From the NCBI GenBank assembly GCA_023515795.1, contig JALGPX010000028.1, forward strand, positions 28,500-92,499: a stretch of 64,000 nt of DNA, given 5' to 3'. Shown piece after piece: positions 1 to 9,499 of this stretch (position 1 is the stretch's first letter; each line of letters opens with the position of its first letter). Below the pieces are notes generated by a model. That model did not search any database, had not been told where the DNA came from, and saw only the letters and a list, made by a program, of their open reading frames with translations. This DNA is from Amoeboaphelidium occidentale. Taxonomy: Eukaryota > Aphelidiomycota > Aphelidea. The position numbers and the translations under genes are program-made.

Positions 1-3000
1 GAGTAAAAGAAAAGCTCGACTTAGCATTGTATTCAGTAGAAAATTGTCCTTTGAAAGACGAGGATTCTCTGCATATTCACTATCCTGCACTATTCATATC
101 AGCATCTAACGTTTTAAAGGAACAATTGCTAAGTGGAATTGATTATGAGCAGTTATCAAAACTGGATGCAATACTAAAGTCTCTTAGCCAAAAGATACCT
201 GAAACGATTATGGATCCTGCATCGAAAGCTGAAGTTGCTACTTTGAACATAGAAGACATTCATGAGATGTATTCGGGGGGAATCGACATTGACAGTGTTT
301 ACAGCAGCGACCTTTATGTCAAGATTGAAATGCTTCTAAGAAACGAGTTTATTTTTATCTCATTTACCATTTACGAATCCATTATAACCTTTCTAATATC
401 AGAGTATGAACCAAAATCAGCTCTTTCGGACTTGGTCACAAACTTTAAATTTATTTTCAACCAGTATTTTCTTCATATTGCTGAAAAGGTTAGCAAGAAT
501 GGAATCTCTCGTTTGAGCGCAAAACTTAAGACACATTTGTTTATGAAATGCTGTTACAATAATGAGTTCTTGGAAAGTTTGGTGGTTCTTTTGGAGAAAG
601 GACTCGTTTCATTGGGAAGTAGTACTGATGAACTTAAGGAAGAAAGGTTTAGACAAATAATTATCCATTTATGGGGAATGCTTGATGATCCGCGGCGGGA
701 AGATGCAGCAAAGTATATAATGCGTTTGCATGATTTGAACGGGAGATCTGCTGTTCTAGTTCAAGAGGAGATAGAGAAGCAGCTGAAGCGAAATCAAAGT
801 TATGACAGATTTTCATTCTTTTGGAGGCATGTCAACTCCTTGCCCGCAACCAAGGATAAATCTTTTTTGAATCTATCATTCTCCAACTGTTTATTTATAA
901 TGATTGACCTTTTGAATAGTGATAACCTGGATGAGAAAAGGATCGGTGGTGCTTTCCTGAAGTGCTCTTTGAAAAGTCTTGTAAAGATTGTGGAACCATT
1001 ATTACTTTTGTTTATTAGGCCAAGCGTACTTCCTGGCCTTCATGTTGAAATCTCATATATATCTAATTCGATGTACAATGTGTTCCAATATGGCGACGAT
1101 AAATTGCTGCGGAATTTGGATTCAACCAGGATAGATTCAAATGAGGTTCTATTCAATGTGCTGCAGTTGGTTGATGATTCTGTGCTAAACAGTTGCAACA
1201 ACTACCTCGAGCTAATAACAGAGCTGTTACTTAAGAATTTGAATACGGAAATATCAGAGTTCTTACATTTTCTTTCTATTAAGTTGTTGGAGGGTGGTCA
1301 CGAGAAGCGCGTTCAAAGAATTCAGGATTTTACTATAGATAGGCTGTTGATGACTTGTCCACCTGATCTTCAGTCAAAGTTGATTTTAGTGTTACACATG
1401 ACACTAAAAAAGCATTCTGTTCTGAAATCTGAAGAAAATAATGAAGTCTTTGATGCGAAGATAGCCAAGTTATTGATTAATGCGGTGACTAAAGCAGAAA
1501 ATCGACCCTTGCTTCCTCACTATGTAGAATTCATGTCGTCTTGTTTGGAATTTATAATAACAAACCACAAGATCATAGCAGTTCCTCTCGTCAAGATTAT
1601 TATTGAGGAATTAGGTTTCGTTGTCGCCTCAAACAAGACGCCCTCTATGAATGATGACGTCGAGATACCGCTGTTATTAACTTGTTTGGAGAAGCTTCTT
1701 TCAGGCCTTTGTTCTTTGCCGTTTTATGCGTCAGCTAGTAGTGCCACGGTAGGTTCTACCACTCCAGTTAGAAGTCTGATAGGTGCTGATTTCGTCAATC
1801 TGTTTTCTAACACTAGTTCAAACACAGGCCAGGTGGCTGGTGGGCATGAATTGCTTGTTCTGTTGAATACTGCTGTTAGCGAATTGTTATTAAAGTGCTT
1901 CCAAAGCGGCGTGCACAAGATAAGCGCTTACAGAGTCACCAAACTGGTTGAGTTTTGCATGAAGCAAAATCCTAGCAACTTCTTAAAAACTCTAATATCC
2001 TCATGTTCCACGAAAGATTTCAGCATTCTGTGTGATATGGTCAAGGACTATGACTTCGCGGTTATTTTGAAAATGTTGCTTGACAATTTTGATTTTGGAA
2101 TGACAGACTTTATCACTTTCTATCTGCTTAATTGTCAAGGATCCAAGACGTTGCAAAAGTTGCAGTTTTCGTTTCAGAATCCTTCTGGTCCGTTTAACAA
2201 AGACTTTTTGAATCTTTTGTTGCCATCGATGTCTAATGAAGGAGTTGCGAAGGTCCTCCGACTACTGAAAGTTTGCGCTACTTTTTTGAATGATGGTAGT
2301 CTCTACTCTGGTGATCCTTTAGAATCATTATTCATGGAGTACTTGGCTAAATGTTGCAACATGGTCTGCACTTATGTCAGCAAGAATTTTAATACCAGGA
2401 ACAACAGGGCCATCGAAGAAGTACTTGAAACTCTTGCGGGCCAGATTATACCGAATCTTTCTACTAGTTCCAAGAAGAGCATTATTTTGAGTATTCTAGG
2501 AGATATTTCTTCTTATGCACTTTCCCCGCTATTGAAAGGAAAAGTTTTAACGAAAGAGACAGTGAAGATTCTAAAAGCACTGATTTTATCGCCTTTAAAT
2601 TCAACGTCTTTAAAGCTATGGAAGAAAGATCTTCATGACTTTTTTATGGAACCAAAGTTTTTTACTGTTTTATCAACTCCAGAGAATGTGTTGGATTATT
2701 CATTTATACTGAACTCTGTTTTGCTTCTTGATTCTCAAAATGGTGGCAACGACGAGGCCAAATGGATGGAAGATATTTTAAACAATCGAGTTCAAACGAA
2801 TTTTTCAATGTTTTCTACAGCTACTTCTTCAATGAATTTCATATCAACAAGTAACAAGGATCATGAAAGGGCTCTTTATCTGAGAAAGTTGTCATTCTTG
2901 ATTTTCAGCGGAAAGAAAGATCACTATGCACCCGTATTTAGCCAAATTGAGGACAAGCTTATCGAAATTCTTAAGATGCCCATACTAGACTCGACCTTGT

Positions 3001-3674
3001 TAGAAGCGGAAGTATTTCTGGCTTTCAGGGTTGTCCTTTTGAAGTTTTCGGGCAAGTATTTATTCAGCATGTGGCCAAAATTGATTACAGAAATTTTGAG
3101 GGTTCTAAACAATTTGCTTTTACTCAATACTGGTGGTCGTATTGAATATTCATTCTTATGTACTCTTCTTAACGTATGCAAACTCTTGGATTTAATATTT
3201 CTTCTGGACTATCCTGACTTTCAAAGTTTCGCTTGGATGTTTGACGATGGCTCTGGCCTCTTTGAGAAGCTGACAGAGAAAATCAAATCAATGGGAGACC
3301 TAGAAGTCGATCAGGATAGTGAATTTATCAAAGCAGGCAACAAGAAGAAATTATTCATCGAATCCACGCAGTTGAACACCCAAACAGTTAGCAATCTATC
3401 TCAGTTGTATGGTTTCTTTAAACAATCTTCATACCTCAGAGGCTTGAACATGAAGAGTGCTTGTCTTGAACATTACAATTCGTATTACTCACAGAAGAAT
3501 GTGCTGGGATCATCCTCAAACATATTGTCTATCAAAGAGTTCACAACTAAAGTTCTGGATGGAGATTCCTCTAGTGAAAGCTTCAAACAGCATCTCTTGC
3601 CGTTAGATAATTCAATTGACAGAGACTTTTTGCTTCGATGCATCTTGTATGACTTCATCGCCGAACTGAAATAA
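1..3674 (+). CDS. DOP1: Dopey family protein (DOP1), C-terminal part
   Basis: The reading frame is open to the window edge, so the 5' end lies outside; about 1,224 residues are seen. The C-terminal third matches the Dopey family. It has a block around EVFLAFRVVLLKFSGKYLF and SMWPKLITEILRV, then CKLLDLIFLLDYPDFQSFAW, the conserved end of Dop1/DOPEY proteins. The rest is leucine-rich and helical, as expected of a HEAT-like scaffold. Dop1 works with Mon2 at Golgi and endosome membranes in protein recycling and organelle positioning (family knowledge). No intron is needed. The first ATG in the visible frame is not the start, because the frame continues upstream. Assignment rests on recalled family pattern, mainly the C-terminus. 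Confidence 0.8.
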   Translation, partial: VKEKLDLALYSVENCPLKDEDSLHIHYPALFISASNVLKEQLLSGIDYEQLSKLDAILKSLSQKIPETIMDPASKAEVATLNIEDIHEMYSGGIDIDSVYSSDLYVKIEMLLRNEFIFISFTIYESIITFLISEYEPKSALSDLVTNFKFIFNQYFLHIAEKVSKNGISRLSAKLKTHLFMKCCYNNEFLESLVVLLEKGLVSLGSSTDELKEERFRQIIIHLWGMLDDPRREDAAKYIMRLHDLNGRSAVLVQEEIEKQLKRNQSYDRFSFFWRHVNSLPATKDKSFLNLSFSNCLFIMIDLLNSDNLDEKRIGGAFLKCSLKSLVKIVEPLLLLFIRPSVLPGLHVEISYISNSMYNVFQYGDDKLLRNLDSTRIDSNEVLFNVLQLVDDSVLNSCNNYLELITELLLKNLNTEISEFLHFLSIKLLEGGHEKRVQRIQDFTIDRLLMTCPPDLQSKLILVLHMTLKKHSVLKSEENNEVFDAKIAKLLINAVTKAENRPLLPHYVEFMSSCLEFIITNHKIIAVPLVKIIIEELGFVVASNKTPSMNDDVEIPLLLTCLEKLLSGLCSLPFYASASSATVGSTTPVRSLIGADFVNLFSNTSSNTGQVAGGHELLVLLNTAVSELLLKCFQSGVHKISAYRVTKLVEFCMKQNPSNFLKTLISSCSTKDFSILCDMVKDYDFAVILKMLLDNFDFGMTDFITFYLLNCQGSKTLQKLQFSFQNPSGPFNKDFLNLLLPSMSNEGVAKVLRLLKVCATFLNDGSLYSGDPLESLFMEYLAKCCNMVCTYVSKNFNTRNNRAIEEVLETLAGQIIPNLSTSSKKSIILSILGDISSYALSPLLKGKVLTKETVKILKALILSPLNSTSLKLWKKDLHDFFMEPKFFTVLSTPENVLDYSFILNSVLLLDSQNGGNDEAKWMEDILNNRVQTNFSMFSTATSSMNFISTSNKDHERALYLRKLSFLIFSGKKDHYAPVFSQIEDKLIEILKMPILDSTLLEAEVFLAFRVVLLKFSGKYLFSMWPKLITEILRVLNNLLLLNTGGRIEYSFLCTLLNVCKLLDLIFLLDYPDFQSFAWMFDDGSGLFEKLTEKIKSMGDLEVDQDSEFIKAGNKKKLFIESTQLNTQTVSNLSQLYGFFKQSSYLRGLNMKSACLEHYNSYYSQKNVLGSSSNILSIKEFTTKVLDGDSSSESFKQHLLPLDNSIDRDFLLRCILYDFIAELK

Positions 3675-3866
3675 GATTTCTCGCTCATTCAAACAATTAG
3701 TCGAAACCTGGACCGGTCACCAGGCGGTCAAGGCAAACCTGAATTTTTATTTCAAGTAAGAATACCAACTTGCACAGATAAAATACTGAATGGCTGAATA
3801 GAATCCTGGTCCTGCGAACTATAACTGTCAGAAGAATCAAATTTCGCTTGTTACAAGAATCAAGTT

Positions 3867-3985
3867 ATTAGCAGCAACCATAGTCTGAGTGTGGGGGTTC
3901 AATTCCCCTCGGTCGCTAGCGGCACTGGTGTGCACACTACGACTCTAAACAACTAAAAAGCATAGCATAGCATTAGCAGCAACCA
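3867..3985. repeat. 14-bp direct repeat (ATTAGCAGCAACCA)
   Basis: The same 14 bases occur at 3867-3880 and 3972-3985, 105 bp apart, with the tRNA-like T-arm between them. This could be a target-site-like duplication of a lost insertion or chance. No terminal inverted repeats are visible next to the copies. Confidence 0.4.
3893..3918 (+). other. tRNA 3'-end-like fragment (T-arm with B box)
   Basis: The bases GGGGGTTCAATTCCCC form a 5-bp stem with a 7-base loop of T-arm type. They contain GGTTCAATTCC, a good match to the RNA polymerase III B box, and are followed by CGGTCGCT, a plausible 3' acceptor strand. No matching 5' acceptor (GCGACCG), D-arm or anticodon arm is present upstream. I read it as a tRNA remnant or part of a tRNA-derived repeat, not a functional tRNA gene. 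Confidence 0.35.
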
Positions 3986-4225
3986 AAAGGAGAACCCCAA
4001 GAACAACTTTAGGGGAGACCACGGGATACTCACACAAATCAGTCAGCACTATGAGCGGAGCATAGCAATCATTGAGAATATCGTTGTTGCTGCTTTTTTC
4101 TGCGATTGTACCCAATATTGATCCACTCACACAGAGATGGATTAAAAATTCACAGACAATAAAATTGAGTTGTTTATATTATCAGGGTTTATTCATTGGA
4201 TGATATATACTTAGGCGATCGTTGC

Positions 4226-4448
4226 TCAGAAAGTTTGAACTTCTTAGAATTGTCCGATGTGCTTTCAACCTCTTGACAAATACGGTAATGATGGAACTAG
4301 AATGTGGAAGTGTAAAGATCGCAAGACTTCAACTGGACACGATCTCATTGTTAACAAGGATGTATCAGCGGCTAATTTCATGGCAAATATCGCAGTTTAT
4401 CACTTTTTAACAAGAGAAAGACACCCCAGTTTCAGTTGGCAAACCTGA
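4226..4448 (+). pseudogene. Decayed TnpB/Fanzor-like zinc-ribbon and RuvC-end fragment
   Basis: From 4248 to the stop at 4448 the frame reads CPMC, then a spacer, WKCKDR, then GHDLIVNKDVSAANFMANI. This is the layout of the C-terminal zinc ribbon plus last RuvC segment (the D-x-N/S-A-A-x-N type motif) of TnpB, IS605 OrfB and eukaryotic Fanzor proteins. The fourth zinc ligand is an arginine codon (CGC) in place of cysteine. The upstream part (SESLNFLE, 4226-4249) sits one base out of frame. So the fragment is frameshifted, has lost a ligand and lacks the upstream catalytic domain. It lies just before RIT1 and has no ATG start in context. It could instead be a remnant of another zinc-ribbon protein. 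Confidence 0.4.
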
Positions 4449-4534
4449 GCCAAAAAATCTATGACCGCTGCATAAAAGACGCAGCTCTATTTATCCACAA
4501 AATAGAATTTCTCGCTGATGTAGATGCTTGCGCG

Positions 4535-5980
4535 ATGAATGATATACGCGATATCTCCGTAAAAGACAGACTATGTTCAATATATCATGACACGCTTTAT
4601 GTTAAAGAATGCTTTGCGTACCTTCATGATTTTTTGCCCAGCTCGTTCAACATTGTGCCATGTGTGAATCGCCGTTCAGGCTGTTGGTACAATCCTGTGT
4701 TGTTAGATCACGGAGACTCTGAGAGCTCAACCGAAGAAGTGTACTTCAAGTCCACCGATGGGCACTTTGGTAAATGGGATTTCAGTTTTACGCGACTCAA
4801 TATGCATCTCTTGAACAGAATATCGAACACGAGCAATCCTGTGGTGGTGATCATTGATATCACCAGGGCTGGAAAAAGATACCCAGATGCACTCTCAAAG
4901 ACTGTTCCTATGTGGTGTTGTGTTATTAACAGGACGATCAATAAGCTGAATGGAACAGAGCCCTCAGAATCATTGGATGATAGTCTCTTCGTTCTGCCTT
5001 CCGTGGTTTCCGCTTCAGAGAAGTCTCAGATCGAAAGGTTACTCGACTCCATGGCTAATAAGCTACTTGAGTTCGTGATGACCATGCCTGAAATGAAGAA
5101 GATTTTACTCGACTTGGGAAAGAGGATGAAGCCACTTAGACCATTATTTGTATGCCAAGACTCCTCGCTATTCTATGATCCTGCAGATGGCCAGATAAAT
5201 TTAAAAGATACCGTTTGGGAACTCTACATGCCAGTTATTTGTTTGAGTGCTTCTTCATGCGCTTTGCCGCGATACCAAGCTCTTCCTTTTACAACAAAGG
5301 ATCAATTTACTGTTTCAATACCTTATCGTTATGTACAAGGCGCTGCCGATGATGAAGAGTCTTGGTCCAGAGGTTGCAGCTTCTTGAAAATATGGGAAAA
5401 CATGGAGAGAATTTTACTTGAATGCATAACAGAAAGCGAACGCGAGAAGCTCTTAGAATCTTTTGCTATAGCGACAGTTAGTAGGCCACATTTAGAAAAT
5501 TGCTTTTCATTGTTAACAGAATTTGACATTGCAATTGGTGACGAAAGATGTGCCTCAGGTTTATATTTCCGACAATTTGATCTTGTGCTATGCTGTGCAA
5601 AAGAACTTACAGGTAGAAATGCTGTAAATGATGAAGCTGTGCCTGTTTTTATTGACCTTTGCATTCCAAAAGGAAATTATAGTCAAAGAATGTTGCTAGA
5701 ATCGTTCCCAAAGGTGTTTGATGCATACAAGAAATTAACTGCTGAAGGAAAGAGCCGCGTGCTTATTTATGGTAAGACAGGGAACGATCGAGCTGTTTGT
5801 ATTGCCATGTTCTTGATGCTTTCATGCTATCCATCCAGATTTACAACTGTTTCAGGCGTTATTGATAAGACAGCTATCAAAAAAGCTCTGATATACGTGC
5901 AGCAACACAGAAGTAGCGCCCTTCTTTGTAGAGCAAATTTGAAAGCGCTTAATGTTCATTTTATGAGCAAACCGGAATAG
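4535..5980 (+). CDS. RIT1: Initiator tRNA phosphoribosyl transferase (Rit1)
   Basis: A 481-residue protein. Residues about 50-75 read GCWYNPV and YFKSTDGHFGKWDFSFTRLN, followed by a short segment with TRAGKRYPDALSKTVPMWC. These are the hallmark blocks of Rit1, which attaches a 2'-O-ribosyl phosphate to A64 of initiator tRNA-Met so that it is not used in elongation. The family is known in fungi and plants. The C-terminal part (IYGKTGNDRAVCIAMFLML) resembles the phosphatase-like fold of Rit1, but lacks the usual catalytic cysteine. I chose ATG 4535 because the open frame before it contains no other ATG and the protein then starts close to the family start. Single exon. Confidence 0.9.
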   Translation: MNDIRDISVKDRLCSIYHDTLYVKECFAYLHDFLPSSFNIVPCVNRRSGCWYNPVLLDHGDSESSTEEVYFKSTDGHFGKWDFSFTRLNMHLLNRISNTSNPVVVIIDITRAGKRYPDALSKTVPMWCCVINRTINKLNGTEPSESLDDSLFVLPSVVSASEKSQIERLLDSMANKLLEFVMTMPEMKKILLDLGKRMKPLRPLFVCQDSSLFYDPADGQINLKDTVWELYMPVICLSASSCALPRYQALPFTTKDQFTVSIPYRYVQGAADDEESWSRGCSFLKIWENMERILLECITESEREKLLESFAIATVSRPHLENCFSLLTEFDIAIGDERCASGLYFRQFDLVLCCAKELTGRNAVNDEAVPVFIDLCIPKGNYSQRMLLESFPKVFDAYKKLTAEGKSRVLIYGKTGNDRAVCIAMFLMLSCYPSRFTTVSGVIDKTAIKKALIYVQQHRSSALLCRANLKALNVHFMSKPE

Positions 5981-6012
5981 ATGCTTCCGACTTGTTTCTT
6001 TCTTTAAACAGC

Positions 6013-6851
6013 ATGAAGTTTTCACTGTACTTTACAATCTTCTTAGTTATCCTCATTTCTGGTAAATTTAACGCCTTGAAAAAATCTCGCCTAACTCAAT
6101 GCGTAAGGCATTTGCTGCTCTGTTGAAGGAACAGCCGAGGAAGATTTCGACGAGCCACAGGTCGAAATCGAACATGAAGAAACCGCACCAGTTTCCGGAG
6201 ATAACGACGACGCAACCGCACAGCCAAAGGTCGACGTCAACATTGTCTATGCGATGCCGGATAATCCATTTTCCATGGTCGTCAATGGTGAAGTTGCTGC
6301 GATTTTGTTCGGGTTCAGGAACACTGGCGAGGAAGTACTGCGGGTAGTCGGGGTACAGGGACACTTCACTCAGCCGGGACAATACGATAAGTTCATAAGA
6401 AACATTACGAGAATGCCTTATTTGGCCGAAGTTCAGCCGGTTCGTTTCAAGTGCTGCTGTGCATTAATTTTAAATCTAGGGCGAGGAAACAACCGTTAAT
6501 TATCGTTTCAAGACCAACTTTGAACCTGCACAAATTGGTTTGGCTGTTTTTGTAGAATTTGCAGATACTCAGGACAGGGGTTACAAGTATTTGGCGTATG
6601 CTAAAGATATTTCCATTGCTGATCCAGTTTCTACTTTTGACCTTCAGACTGCATTTGTGTATTTGTGTGGAATAGCCGGTGTTGTATTTACAGGTTATTT
6701 GGTCAGCATAGTTTTTGCGACAAAGAAGGTTCCTGCAAAGAGTGTTAAAGTTTCGACTGAAAAGCAAGGCAAGTACGACGAGAGTTGGATTCCGGAACAA
6801 CACAAAGTCTTACGAAGCCCGCGCAGAGCATCAAAGTCTAAGCGTAATTAA
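6013..6851 (+). CDS. SSR1: Translocon-associated protein alpha subunit (TRAP-alpha, SSR1)
   Basis: Exons 6013-6061, 6108-6439 and 6480-6851 give 250 residues. The first exon encodes a signal peptide (MKFSLYFTIFLVILISG). An acidic lumenal stretch rich in D and E follows, then the lumenal domain (NPFSMVVNGEVAAILFGFRN; YDKFIRNITRMPYLAEVQP; NYRFKTNFEPAQIGLAVFVE), one membrane helix (AFVYLCGIAGVVFTGYLVSI) and a basic cytosolic tail. This matches TRAP-alpha, part of the complex beside Sec61 that helps certain signal peptides insert. Intron 1 starts GTAAAT and intron 2 starts GTTCGT; both end in AG and restore frame. The subunit is absent from budding yeast, which helps to place the organism. Confidence 0.9.
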
Positions 6852-6917
6852 ATTCCAAGCTGTAAGAGTTTAAAATTTTCTAAAAACATTTCTATTGAGT
6901 ATCGAATTTCCATTCTG

Positions 6918-9417
6918 TTATTTCGCAGCAGTAATTGTCGAGTCCAAATTTCTAATGAAATTGAAGATTCTCTCCTCTACAGCCCTACAAATGCGTTTCT
7001 TTACCTGCTTCTTCAGAGCAAATCCAATTAGCTTGTACATGTAATTGTGAAGGGCATCATGCAATCTCAAATCAAGGTAATCAATTGTTACATCAATATC
7101 AAGTGGAATCAAAGTCGTGTACCACAAATTCGGATCTACTGCAACACGAACATGAACAGACAAGCCATTACCACCAATAATCAAATCTGCGAGGCCCTCG
7201 TCCTCAAAAACTGGAAAGGACTTCTTTCTGTAAGCAAACTCAACGTTCTTCAGATTAGCTTGAATCTGATAAATGTCAATATTCAACACATTCATGTAGT
7301 ACGCATCTGGTAAGTCTGGACGAGGAGAAATCTGTACCTCGTTCTCCCATTTAATGTCCACCATATTCGGAACAATTTCATCGAGGCTCAGGACAATATT
7401 CTCAAATGACAAGTCGTACTGCTCATCATTGATTTCAATTCTAGGCAGAGGCAAGTAACGGATAGACTGCAATAGAATAGGAAAATAGACTTGCCTCAAA
7501 TCTTTGATCAAATTCGATTTAAGGGTCAATTCTCCTGTTCTTTCATCAAACAACAAGTGATTCTGAAGAGATTCAAAGACTCTGGAGAAATCTTTCAACA
7601 AATGATTTTGTCTAAAACTACCGAATAACGCTGTAATCTCATTCAAGAATGAATTCGTCAGATCAGGATAATTGTTGACAAGCATTGTTCTTCCTTTCGT
7701 CATTAGATCAGCACCTTTCACCATGTAATCAGCAGACTGAACGTACATGGGATCAGAAAGACTTCTCTTGAGAAACAGACCCACATCATATAAGAAGTCT
7801 CTCAGCTTCCAGTCACGCTGTAAAGCAACTTGAAAACCATCAACAGTCGCGATCAGGTTATCAAGTTGATACCCTTCAGCCAAATCCTCAATGATAGCTT
7901 TCAAATCCAGAGACATCTGCTCTCTGTTGGCATCTCGGTACAGAATATTGGTAGAGTCCTTTGATCTTACTGAACCTAAATCAGAAATTGTGTCCCATAT
8001 TTTAGTCATCAGATCCGAGAAGCCAGGAGTCGCAGTGATATCTTGCATCAAATCCTTCACCTTTTCCATGAGCTGCATTGCAATATCAATGTCCAAAGGC
8101 TTCCTTAACGCCGAAATGTAATCTTTCTGATAGCCCTGACCATAAAGTGGCTTTGTTGTAACAGCAGGCATCGCATAATCTTCTGGTGTAAACTGAACTT
8201 CAGGCCGTTCTTGAGCAAACCTAGCAGGATAATCAAGCCCCTCATATTCTTCCGCTTCTTCTATAGGTTCTAAGGGCTCAAATCCCTGTGCTTCTGGTTG
8301 ATCAACTTCAATCTCATCAACGAAGTGGACTCTTCTTGCTCGAGGAATATCTTCAAACCCCATTTGTTCAACAACAGAACCACCATCAGCATAAACAGGA
8401 TAAGCAAACTGAGGGGAGGCATACCCACTATCATAATTCTCATAGTCATAAAGTATACCAGCAGGAGGTTCATTCAAAGTCATCGTTGGTCCAGTTCCAT
8501 AGCCAACATAGTCCTGGATAATCTCAGCCAAGTTCATAACAATGTCCCTGAACTCTCCAGATTTGGAAAGAGCTTTCAGCAAAGGAGCTACAGCAGATTG
8601 AGGGGCCAATGATTCCTCTGCAGCAGCCTCTCCGAAAGCAGACTCCCTCAACCTTTTCTCCCTCAAACGCTGAAACCTAAGAGCCTGAGTTGAGAGGGTT
8701 GAATGATGAATGAAAGACTGGAACTTCTCATCACTGTTGTACTCCATAATGAACCTCTCTAGCAATTGGATCAGATCCAGGATGTCGGTCATAACTTGAG
8801 CCGACTCATGGGACACACGGCTGGACCTCATATGAGAATAAACGTTGCTGCCTAGTCTGTCCAAGAAATGGAGGATATCATCATTTGTCGGCAAGTATCC
8901 TTCATACAAGACAGCACTCAAAGTATCAATAAACCTTTGACTCTCCGATACATCCTTGATCGCCGCAGGTCCGAATGTTTGGAATCCTGTTGTTCCGATA
9001 GCGCGCTTCTTGGAACCTAAAAATTAAAACAAAGAACTGTAATAAATTACGAGCCAATACAACATCCTTAGGAGTCAATCCGTAGTAGTAATGATCAGAT
9101 CTAGGGCCATAACCATACATCAAAGGAAAGTTTTGAGGATAATCAGAAGCTGAAACACCCATGAAACGAGTATAAGCAGGATACTCCCAACCATATCTTG
9201 GCTTGTACAAAGTGTTATAGCGCAAGTTAATTTCTCTTCTGAGACCAAGATCAGAATGAATTTGCCCAGGGCGCATCAGTCTAACGGATCTTTTTGCCTT
9301 TTTAGCTTCTCTCTCGGCGTTCGGTGCAGGATGTTTTGAATAACCACCAATAGGACGCATATCATTATAGCGCCCCATTGTCGTGCGCGTCTGTTTCTGC
9401 TTAGTACCAGATTGCAT
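6918..9417 (-). CDS. HAM1-like protein (DUF5923/DUF4449 family)
   Basis: Exons 9417-9051 and 9016-6918 encode 821 residues with a 34-nt intron. The N-terminal exon is basic and tyrosine-rich. The body contains GADLMTKGRTMLVNNYPDL, IRYLPLPRIEINDEQYDLSF and NIVLSLDEIVPNMV. These blocks are characteristic of a fungal family whose C-terminal domain resembles BPI/TULIP lipid-binding modules. A proline- and acid-rich linker lies between about residues 290 and 380. Function is not established; lipid binding or hyphal fusion roles are inferred from family naming. ATG 9417 is the first ATG after an upstream GTG-only extension. The start lies under a cluster of GAA/TTC motifs. The gene converges with TRAP-alpha, 66 bp apart. 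Confidence 0.8.
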
Positions 9418-9433
9418 TTTGAAACAAGAGTAA

Positions 9434-9499
9434 GAATTCTTCGAAGAATACACATTTACGTGATCATTCCGCTTCGAAGCGAATTCGTTTCGAAATTCC
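9434..9499. promoter_or_regulatory. Heat-shock-element-like GAA/TTC cluster
   Basis: Bases 9434-9448 read GAATTCTTCGAAGAA, alternating GAA and TTC units. A second group at 9472-9499 carries TTCGAA, GAATTC, TTCGAA and ATTCC. Heat shock factor binds alternating nGAAn units. The cluster sits 17-80 bp upstream of the HAM1-like start, so stress control of that gene is a reasonable inference only. Confidence 0.45.

Noticed and set aside
3893-3918. Complete tRNA gene
   Set aside because: Only the T-arm and 3' acceptor strand are present; the 5' half, D-arm and anticodon arm cannot be found.
3945-4130. Minus-strand 61-codon frame with a hydrophobic C-terminal end
   Set aside because: It starts at GTG with no ATG, has no supporting splice partner and overlaps the tRNA-like and repeat region.
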